From positions 1-35,803 of the forward strand of contig JAVBLE010000066.1 of NCBI GenBank assembly GCA_031553685.1: DNA of 35,803 nucleotides, written 5' to 3'. Numbering within the stretch: the first letter of the stretch is position 1; every line of letters starts with the position of its first letter. Of the stretch, positions 1 to 5,581 are shown in pieces. Position numbers and translations under genes: made by a program. The DNA comes from JAFGVL01 sp031553685. Lineage in GTDB: Bacteria; Bacteroidota; Bacteroidia; Bacteroidales; Paludibacteraceae. The notes under the pieces were generated by a model. It did not search any database and was not told where the DNA came from. It saw only the letters and a program-made list of their open reading frames with translations.

Positions 1-281
1 AAGTTCCCTTCGAGAACCTCAGGGAACGGGACAGTTATCATAATAAGGTTCTCCGGTGGCTGAGGTTCTCCGGTGGCTGAGCCTGTCGAAGCCACCGATC
101 AGAAAAGCTACTTCTATAATAAACCCTAAAACCATGAAAACAAAAATTAATAAAGTTCCCTTCGAGAACCTCAGGGAACGGGACAGTTATCATAATAAGG
201 TTCTCCGGTGGCTGAGGTTCTCCGGTGGCTGAGCCTGTCGAAGCCACCGATCAGAAAAGCTACTTCTATAACAAACCCTTA
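1..281. repeat. 152-bp tandem duplication of a gene leader
   Basis: Positions 1-128 recur almost unchanged at 153-280, a period of 152 bp. Each copy holds a degenerate TTCCCTTCGA..TCAGGGAACGG palindrome, two GGTTCTCCGGTGGCTGAG stretches, the GGTGGCTGAGCCTGTCGAAG..CCACC palindrome, and a tail running into ATGAAAACAAAA. The second copy leads into the real lipoprotein start at 286. The first copy ends about 15 nt after an equivalent ATG at 134. The duplication therefore seems to have copied a leader plus the first codons of a gene. The left edge may continue outside the window. Confidence 0.9.
134..232 (+). pseudogene. truncated start of a lipoprotein-like gene (relic in the duplication)
   Basis: An ATG at 134 sits in the same context as the true start at 286 and begins with the same residues, MKTK. 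After a few codons it runs into the second copy of the leader repeat and stops at 230-232, giving about 32 residues with no recognisable domain. It is best read as the relic of a start codon left by the 152-bp duplication. A translated leader peptide is possible, but nothing supports one. Confidence 0.35.
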
Positions 282-285
282 AACA

Positions 286-1404
286 ATGAAAACAAAAGTC
301 TTCCTCACAACCACCATACTAATAACCATCCTTGCCTCTTGCAGTATTTTTAAAAAAACAAATACTGCAACTTATGACAAAGGCGTAGTAATCAACGGCG
401 TATGCTGGGCGACCCGCAATGTGGACGAACCCGGCACCTTCGCTCCAACACCCGAAAGTGCAGGTAAATTCTATCAATGGAATAGAAAAAAGGCTTGGAA
501 TACGACAGATGAAAAAGTTGAAGGTTGGGTTAAATCAAAACTCAATTTTTATTTTGACCTTTACATCAAAGGGTTAAGTAGTGATAATGATACTATTGAT
601 AGACCTTGTTCTAATTATTGGGAAAAGAATAATAATCCATGTCCAGAAGGTTGGATTATTCCCGATGATGATGATTTTGAAACTTTGCTTGAAGAAGATA
701 AAGTAGCCTATGAGTGGGTAACTTATAATGGTGTAGAAGGTGCAAAATTTACGGATAAAAAAACAAAAAAGTCAATTTTTTTACCTGCGATAGGAGATAG
801 AGATGAGAATAACGGTGCGCTTAATGAAGGATGGGGCAATTATTGGAGTAGTATGTGGGGCGATGATTGTGAGGCGTATGGTTTAGATTTTGGTTCACAA
901 AATAATATCCATGTGCGCACTGTTCTTCAAAGTACAGGTAATAATATACGCCCTATTGCCTGCAATAATAGTCCTAAAAACATAGATGTTAAATTTAAAA
1001 AGATAAGCTATGGGAAATATAAGTATAATCTTGCAATGGAAAGTGGTGTTGAATTAATCAAAAAGACAAATAGAGTTCCCACCGATAATTTGGAAGAATC
1101 AGATGCCGATAATTTGGAAGAATTGTATGGTTTTGAATTTTCTATTACTTCAAAGAAAGAAGACCGAGGATTGATGATAGACGGTATTGCTGTGAAATGT
1201 ATCTTTCCCGATATGAAAATTAATAGCGAAGAAAACAAGTTTAAAGAAATCACACACACTTATAGGGTTTCTTCTGGGACACATTTTATTAATATTCGTA
1301 ATTTTGTCGAAGATTTTGAAATAGTAAAAGGGGGATGGAAACTCCAAATGTTTTATAAAAACAAAAAAGTATTGGAACAGAAATTTATTGTAGAATACAA
1401 ATGA
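286..1404 (+). CDS. FISUMP-domain lipoprotein
   Basis: This 372-residue protein begins with a lipoprotein signal peptide whose lipobox is LASC, with Cys about 19 residues in, so it should be lipid-anchored in the envelope. Residues about 34-225 fit the FISUMP family (Fibrobacter succinogenes major paralogous domain). Marks are GVVINGVCWATRNVD near the start, FYQWNRKKAW, the NPCPEGWIIP motif, YWSS, and a closing NNIRPIAC. The roughly 145 residues after it match nothing I recognise. FISUMP proteins are common surface lipoproteins in Bacteroidales with no established reaction. The start at 286 gives a proper signal peptide. The stop overlaps the rimO start by 4 nt (ATGA), so the two are probably translated together, an odd pairing. 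The leader is duplicated upstream. Confidence 0.85.
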   Translation: MKTKVFLTTTILITILASCSIFKKTNTATYDKGVVINGVCWATRNVDEPGTFAPTPESAGKFYQWNRKKAWNTTDEKVEGWVKSKLNFYFDLYIKGLSSDNDTIDRPCSNYWEKNNNPCPEGWIIPDDDDFETLLEEDKVAYEWVTYNGVEGAKFTDKKTKKSIFLPAIGDRDENNGALNEGWGNYWSSMWGDDCEAYGLDFGSQNNIHVRTVLQSTGNNIRPIACNNSPKNIDVKFKKISYGKYKYNLAMESGVELIKKTNRVPTDNLEESDADNLEELYGFEFSITSKKEDRGLMIDGIAVKCIFPDMKINSEENKFKEITHTYRVSSGTHFINIRNFVEDFEIVKGGWKLQMFYKNKKVLEQKFIVEYK

Positions 1405-2816
1405 AACCCAATCACATAGACTTCATCACCCTCGGCTGTTCTAAAAACTTAGTTGATTCCGAAAAAGTAATCCGTCAGTTAGAGGCGAATGGTTATACCG
1501 TTGAGCACGATTCGGAAAACCCGCAAGGCGAAATCGCCATTATCAATACCTGCGGTTTTATCGGCGATGCCAAAGAAGAATCTATTAATATGATTCTTCA
1601 ATTTGCAGCACGGAAGCGTACAGACGGGGTGCGCCCCGTCTCTACAACATTACGCAAACTCCTCGTTATGGGTTGTCTTTCCGAACGCTACAAAGAAGAT
1701 TTGCAAAAAGAAATTCCCGAAGTCGATAAATTTTATGGCAAGTTCGATTTTGAAACCTTGATCAATGATTTGGGTCGCGTAGGGGCATGTTCCCTTCGAC
1801 AAGCTCAGGGAACGGTGGTGGCTGAGCTTGTCGAAGCCACCTTGCCCAAAGGCTGGGATTTAGAACGCACCCTCACCACGCCACCACATTACGCCTACCT
1901 CAAAATCTCCGAAGGCTGTAACCGTACTTGCTCCTATTGCGCCATTCCGATTATTACCGGCAAACATATTTCGCGACCCATGGAAGATTTGGAAGCCGAA
2001 GTAAAACTGTTGGTGTCCGAAGGAGTGAAGGAGTTTCAGCTCATTGCACAAGATTTATCCTATTATGGTTTAGACCTTTACAAGCGATTGGCTTTGCCCG
2101 AATTGGTAGAACGATTGGCAAAGATTGAAGGCGTGGAGTGGTTGCGCTTGCATTACGCTTATCCGGCTAAATTCCCCTACGATTTGCTGCGTGTAATCCG
2201 CGAAACGCCCAATGTGTGCAAATATTTAGATATTGCCTTGCAGCATATCAGCGACAGTCAATTAAAACTCATGCGTCGCAATATCACCAAAGCCGAAACC
2301 ATTGAGTTGATTGAACGCATTCGCTGCGAAGTACCCGGTATCCATTTGCGTACTACGCTTATGGTAGGACATCCGGGAGAGACAGAGCAAGATTTTGAAG
2401 AACTGAAAGAATTTGTTCGTTGGGCAAAATTCGAGCGCATGGGCGGCTTTGTCTATTCCAACGAAGACGACACTTATTCGGACAAACACTATAAAGATGA
2501 CATTCCGCTCGAAGTAAAACAAGCCCGATTAGACGAACTGATGGCAATCCAGCAAGGAATATCAGCCGAAATAAACCAACAAAAAATAGGGCAGGAGTTG
2601 CGTGTAATTATCGACCGCGAAGACGACAGTTTTTATTACGGGCGTACCGAGTTTGACAGCCCAGAAGTAGACCCCGAAGTACTGATTGAAAAATCAACAG
2701 ACCGTCATTGCGGGCTTGACCCGCAATCGCCGATGAAGAAGATAACTATCGGGAATTTTTACGAAGTAAAGATAATTAATGCAGATGATTTTGATTTGTT
2801 TGCAGTACTATGCTGA
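1401..2816 (+). CDS. rimO: ribosomal protein uS12 methylthiotransferase RimO, carrying in-frame palindromic inserts
   Basis: RimO is a radical SAM enzyme that adds a methylthio group to the conserved aspartate of ribosomal protein uS12. The N-terminal MTTase domain shows FITLGCSKNLVDSE, INTCGF and VMGCLSERY. The radical SAM cluster motif is CNRTCSYC, with Cys173, Cys177 and Cys180. GIHLRTTLMVGHPGE follows, and a TRAM-like C-terminus ends in DDFDLF. At 471 residues it is longer than the roughly 430-440 usual in this phylum. The excess matches three palindromic repeats in frame: about residues 73-85 (TDGVRPVSTTL), 130-147 (SLRQAQGTVVAELVEA) and 433-445 (DRHCGLDPQSP). All three lie between conserved blocks, so the enzyme may stay active. 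A second copy of the third repeat overlaps the stop codon. Translation is probably coupled to the lipoprotein upstream. Confidence 0.95.
   Translation: MKPNHIDFITLGCSKNLVDSEKVIRQLEANGYTVEHDSENPQGEIAIINTCGFIGDAKEESINMILQFAARKRTDGVRPVSTTLRKLLVMGCLSERYKEDLQKEIPEVDKFYGKFDFETLINDLGRVGACSLRQAQGTVVAELVEATLPKGWDLERTLTTPPHYAYLKISEGCNRTCSYCAIPIITGKHISRPMEDLEAEVKLLVSEGVKEFQLIAQDLSYYGLDLYKRLALPELVERLAKIEGVEWLRLHYAYPAKFPYDLLRVIRETPNVCKYLDIALQHISDSQLKLMRRNITKAETIELIERIRCEVPGIHLRTTLMVGHPGETEQDFEELKEFVRWAKFERMGGFVYSNEDDTYSDKHYKDDIPLEVKQARLDELMAIQQGISAEINQQKIGQELRVIIDREDDSFYYGRTEFDSPEVDPEVLIEKSTDRHCGLDPQSPMKKITIGNFYEVKIINADDFDLFAVLC
1622..1641. repeat. GC-rich palindrome inside rimO
   Basis: AGACGGGG, a 4-nt loop TGCG and CCCCGTCT form a perfect 8-bp stem inside the rimO frame, after the first MTTase block. 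It encodes part of the peptide TDGVRPVST, which I do not recognise from other RimO proteins. It looks like an inserted small palindromic element. Confidence 0.7.
1790..1841. repeat. double palindromic repeat inside rimO
   Basis: Two abutting palindromes lie in the rimO frame. The first (1790-1815) has arms TTCCCT and AGGGAA around TCGACAAGCTC. The second (1816-1841) has arms GGTGGCT and AGCCACC around GAGCTTGTCGA. Related copies lie at 1-97 and 153-250. Together they add about 17 residues, just before the conserved LTTPPHYAYLKISEGC block. Confidence 0.85.
2700..2731. repeat. ATTGCGGG..CCCGCAAT palindrome inside rimO
   Basis: Arms ATTGCGGG (2707-2714) and CCCGCAAT (2720-2727) surround CTTGA. 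The element sits in frame in the C-terminal TRAM region and encodes DRHCGLDPQSP. The same 32-bp sequence with one change recurs at 2815-2846, and the core recurs at 13050-13070. Confidence 0.85.
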
Positions 2817-2846
2817 CCGTCATTGCGGGCTTGATCCGCAATCGCC
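2815..2846. repeat. second ATTGCGGG palindrome, overlapping the rimO stop
   Basis: This is the same 32-bp element as at 2700-2731 with one C-to-T change in the right arm. The repeat starts with GACCGTC, so its first two bases are part of the TGA stop codon of rimO at 2814-2816. Confidence 0.85.
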
Positions 2847-2884
2847 TAAATTCTAACTAAATCGAAGAAGATAAAAGAATCCGC

Positions 2885-2910
2885 TAACCCTCGTTTCCTA
2901 ACGAGGGTTA
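2885..2910 (+). terminator. strong hairpin after rimO, possible terminator
   Basis: TAACCCTCGTT and AACGAGGGTTA form a perfect 11-bp stem with a 4-nt loop. No T-run follows on the plus strand, so it may be a terminator of weak type or another palindromic repeat. Confidence 0.5.
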
Positions 2911-2940
2911 ATTGTTAAAGCGTTTGAAACGCAAAGCCAC

Positions 2941-2985
2941 CTTTGTAGCCGTGTGGCTTTTAGCCCACGGACAAAGGAGCATCCA
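2941..2985. repeat. dispersed GTAGCCGTGTGGCTTTTAGC repeat
   Basis: The stretch from CTTTGTAGCCGTGTGG through CCCACGGACAAAGGAGCATCC matches sequences in both arms of the large palindrome at 34988-35338, including the flank (CCCACGG then ATAAAGAAGCATCC there). It is an imperfect palindrome built on CCGTG..CACGG. Confidence 0.8.
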
Positions 2986-2997
2986 TTTGTATTGAAG

Positions 2998-3385
2998 TGT
3001 CGAAGCCATGTCACAACCTCTTGTCTTGCCGTCACATACAATTGTTTCAGTGCAACAACCGATTGTCCAGATGTAAAAACCTCCCGACCTCATGTAACAA
3101 TCGATTGCGTTACTGTAACACTTTCCCGACCTTGTGTAACTATCAATTGTCCAAGTGTTACACCCGCTTGCATTCATGTAATAAGCAATTGCCCTGCTGC
3201 CACACCTAATTGCTTTAGAGTAACAGGCAATTGTCTTGATGTAAAAACCTCCCGACCTCATGTAACAATCGATTGCGTTACTGTAACACTTTCCCGACCT
3301 TGTGTAACTATCAATTGTCCAAATGTTACACCCGCTTGCATTCATGTAATAAGCAATTGCCCTACAGCTACACCCAATTGCCTTT
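2998..3385. repeat. 21-bp tandem repeat array with a 168-bp higher-order period
   Basis: About eighteen units of 21 bp run without a break. The loose consensus is AATTGYCC, four variable bases, TGTAACA and a short tail. Units 4-10 recur as units 12-18, so a block starting at 3070 repeats from 3238 at 168 bp, which is 8 x 21. Both strands stay open for over 140 codons because the unit length is a multiple of three. The plus frame gives heptads such as SRPHVTI, DCVTVTL and NCPSVTP. There is no signal peptide, known domain or clear start, so I call it a repeat array and not a gene. A heptad-repeat protein cannot be ruled out. Confidence 0.9.
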
Positions 3386-3446
3386 ACTTTTACTCTAAAA
3401 TAAAAAAAAAGTCATTCATTAAGAATTCCCTCCACTCTTATTGAAA

Positions 3447-3481
3447 ACAAAAAAGAGAGTTGAAACCTGATCCAACCCTCT
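3447..3481 (-). terminator. terminator of the ferritin gene
   Basis: Read on the minus strand, AGAGGGTTG pairs with CAACTCTCT (one G-T pair) around a 10-nt loop, followed by TTTTTTG. It lies 35 nt past the ferritin stop. Confidence 0.75.
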
Positions 3482-3515
3482 TTCCATTCAACACATTTTT
3501 GCAATTATGAGGAAA

Positions 3516-4007
3516 TTAATCCTCTTTTCGTTTGCCTAATTTTTTATTAAACATATACATAGCTGCTTTATCGCCCTCAATCATTTTGAGTGCAGCAAGC
3601 AAGTTACGCGGCGTTTCTTCCTCTTCCACTTGCTCGTTTACAAACCAGTTGAGCATATTAATAGCAGGATAATCTTTCAGTTCCACCGCCAAATCCATCA
3701 GTTTGTTAATCATTCCGGTAACCAATTTTTCATGCATCAGCGTATCTTCAAACGCATCAATAGGCGAGTTCCACTCCTGACGAACCTCTGCAATCGGTTC
3801 CAGACGCACTTTCCCATCCACCGACATAATAAAGCTCATAATCCTGTCTGCATGTTCCACCTCTTCGCCCGCTTGCACCTCAAACCAGTGAGCGATACCT
3901 TCAAAACCCTTGTCAGCCATATCCAACGACATCGAACGATACAAATAAGCCGACCATAACTCTGCATTAACTTGCTTGTTTAAAGCAATTTCCATTTCTT
4001 TCTTCAT
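3516..4007 (-). CDS. ftnA: bacterial non-haem ferritin
   Basis: This 163-residue protein has the length and pattern of bacterial ferritin FtnA, which oxidises Fe(II) and stores it as a mineral core in a 24-subunit cytosolic shell. Ferroxidase ligands can be placed one position before their E. coli FtnA equivalents: Glu16, Glu49, His52, Glu93, Gln126 and Glu129. The motif AGEEVEHADRIM carries Glu49 and His52. The gene stands alone, with its own promoter at 4049-4080 and terminator at 3447-3481. I see no iron-regulator operator I can name. No Shine-Dalgarno is present, as is normal in this phylum. Confidence 0.96.
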   Translation of the reverse strand: MKKEMEIALNKQVNAELWSAYLYRSMSLDMADKGFEGIAHWFEVQAGEEVEHADRIMSFIMSVDGKVRLEPIAEVRQEWNSPIDAFEDTLMHEKLVTGMINKLMDLAVELKDYPAINMLNWFVNEQVEEEETPRNLLAALKMIEGDKAAMYMFNKKLGKRKED

Positions 4008-4048
4008 GATTGTAAATATTTAATCAATTTATAAAAATTATTCCGGTT

Positions 4049-4080
4049 CAAAAATACTTAAATAGTCGTACCTTTTCAAA
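4049..4080 (-). promoter_or_regulatory. Bacteroidetes-type promoter of ferritin
   Basis: On the minus strand TTTG (4077-4080) is followed after 20 nt by TATTTTTG (4049-4056). This matches the Bacteroidetes -33 TTTG and -7 TAnnTTTG elements with normal spacing. Transcription should begin about 35 nt before the ferritin ATG. Confidence 0.75.
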
Positions 4081-4230
4081 TAATAAATATATTTTACGCA
4101 TAATTAAGTTGTGTTAATAGATTGGATATAACCAGGGCGCGCCCCCGCCACATTCCTATTTTGGTTGCGTAGGCACATAGATAACAATTTATGTATATCC
4201 GCTTTCAGCACAATGCTCATTCAAACTAAA

Positions 4231-4284
4231 AGCTACGCTTTATGTACTAAAAACGCTAAGTCGCCAAGTCGCAACGACGCAAAG
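4231..4284. repeat. solo copy of the CGCTAAG/CGCAAAG repeat
   Basis: CTACGCTTTATGTACTAAAA, then ACGCTAAGTCGCC, then GACGCAAAG resembles the repeats that bracket the GxxExxY gene at 22245-22278 and 22697-22731, including the flanking CTACGCTTTAT. No gene of that family is next to it. Confidence 0.6.
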
Positions 4285-4390
4285 AAAAAAATCTTACCCG
4301 AAACAGCAGTTCGTCGTGTCGAATATAGATTAAAGGTTCAAACAAAAGATAATGACAAAAGGTACCATAGACTATAGCACAACCGTTATT

Positions 4391-4543
4391 GCCGTAGAGC
4401 CGTGGCGTGCCGAGGCTTTGAAATATGATGGGCATGTAGATCATTTTTACATCTATGATTTATTCAATCTTGAATCATATTGCTTGAATTTGAGCCGCGG
4501 CATGGTCACTGAGCGTAGTCGAAGTGCGCCACGGCTCTACGGC
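4391..4543. repeat. 17-bp perfect inverted repeat enclosing 119 bp
   Basis: GCCGTAGAGCCGTGGCG at 4391-4407 is exactly inverted at 4527-4543. The interior contains CACTGAGCGTAGTCGAAGTG at 4507-4526, a smaller palindrome. No transposase is inside, so it resembles a miniature palindromic element or two nested repeats. Confidence 0.7.
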
Positions 4544-5233
4544 GGTTCCTATTTTGATTATTAAAATATCTGCCATATCGAATATCTGTAAAAATTTAAA
4601 CAAAACGCTTATTTTCAATTTAATACAAATTCTTGTCATTGGTACCACACAGAGTAACAAGGGTACACACAACAATCTCTATAAGTTAACATTTATTTAT
4701 GATTTATTTGTATGTCAAACAAACATTATAACCCTCTGTTTTGATGTAATTTTTTTATAAAAAACATTCAAAAACGCCCATTACTGTTAAGCTATAGATA
4801 AAAATAGATGAAAAAATACAAATAAGTTAAATATTAGTTAAACTAAAGCGAGCAATATTAATAGTAATTAAAAAACACATCTATATACTATTTTATTAAT
4901 TTTTACATGATACTTTTACAAAATAAAAAAAATATTACCAACCTTAAAAAAACAATATAACTATTTCTTTTCTTATTTTCACTTATCACATTTGACTGAC
5001 GCAAAGCTAAAAGCCTTAAAAAAAGACAAACAAATCACTGGAAACAAACAAAAAAAGCTCTTTGAATTAAGTCTGACAGGACTAAAATAGATAACCCCCT
5101 ACAAATGATGTGTAGCACGGCGGAAAAAACCATTAATCCGAAACCCAGACAAGGGTTTTAACCCGCTACAGTTATAGGAATGGTTTGTTGCATGATTGAT
5201 TTTTAACTTAATCTTTATCAATATCTAATACCA

Positions 5234-5466
5234 ATGAAAAAAGGACTATATACCAACCGCTTAATCCGCTTGCCTGGACGGTGAGTCGGAGAGCCTGTAT
5301 TGATAATCAGGCTCGAAAATTCCGGTTATTGAAATCTAAAGTATCGAGGTTGGTTGTTGGTTTAAGAATATGGTTCGCATTGTTATATAATGAACATAAG
5401 CGACTGTTCTGTACATTGTACATACCGAAATTTAACCTTGAGGCCTTTGTTTCGAGGTTTTTTTAT
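5234..5466 (+). ncRNA. possible structured leader or small RNA upstream of the giant surface protein
   Basis: Between the AT-rich region and the 1960-residue gene is about 230 bp of higher complexity. It has a perfect 7-bp hairpin (GAGCCTG 5291-5297, CAGGCTC 5308-5314) and ends in an intrinsic terminator. A 16-codon frame starting ATGAAAAAAGGACTATATAC at 5234 ends just before the hairpin. It could be an attenuated leader with a leader peptide, or an independent small RNA. I cannot name an RNA family. Confidence 0.35.
5434..5466 (+). terminator. intrinsic terminator ahead of the giant gene
   Basis: AACCTTG (5434-5440) and CGAGGTT (5453-5459) form a 7-bp stem with one T-G pair, followed by TTTTTTATTTATT. 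It lies about 120 nt before the next start codon. Confidence 0.7.
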
Positions 5467-5491
5467 TTATTAAATTAAAATTTTTGTCATT

Positions 5492-5552
5492 ATGAAATAT
5501 CCATGAGCGAAAGCACACCAAGTGCACTGGATATAATACATGGATATTTCAT
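5492..5552. repeat. 14-bp perfect inverted repeat in the 5' leader
   Basis: ATGAAATATCCATG at 5492-5505 is exactly inverted as CATGGATATTTCAT at 5539-5552, around 33 nt. It ends 29 nt before the ATG at 5582, so it would form a hairpin in the untranslated leader. Confidence 0.85.
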
Positions 5553-5581
5553 CTGACAACTAAAAATAAAATTATATACAG

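Larger units (their letters stand above)
4081..5233. other. gene-free AT-rich region with scattered repeats
   Basis: I find no convincing gene here. The stretch holds a GGGCGCGCCC palindrome near 4135, a copy of the CGCTAAG..CGCAAAG repeat at 4231-4284, an inverted repeat at 4391-4543, a very AT-rich part at about 4560-5050, and an imperfect inverted TGTAGC..GCTACA pair at about 5111-5170. Short open frames here do not resemble proteins I know. Confidence 0.6.

Noticed and set aside
38..247. 69-codon minus-strand frame with LRQAQPPENL
   Set aside because: The peptide is just translated palindromic repeat sequence from the duplicated leader.
2998..3385. CRISPR array
   Set aside because: Units are contiguous at 21 bp with variation inside them; there are no unique spacers and no cas genes.
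2908..3444. Open frames of 145 and 163 codons on the two strands of the tandem array
   Set aside because: Both are open because the repeat unit is 21 bp. Neither has a signal peptide, a known domain or a convincing start, and the plus frame begins inside a dispersed repeat.
4352..4564. 70-codon plus-strand frame between ferritin and the giant gene
   Set aside because: It is mostly translated inverted repeat (VEPWR and PRLYGG come from the two arms) with no homologous look.
5234..5466. tRNA or known riboswitch in the leader
   Set aside because: I looked for a cloverleaf with a GGTTCGAATC-type arm and for familiar riboswitch cores and saw none; only a hairpin and a terminator are supported.
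5492..5552. Invertible phase-variation promoter
   Set aside because: The segment between the arms is only 33 bp, too short for a promoter, and no recombinase gene is close.
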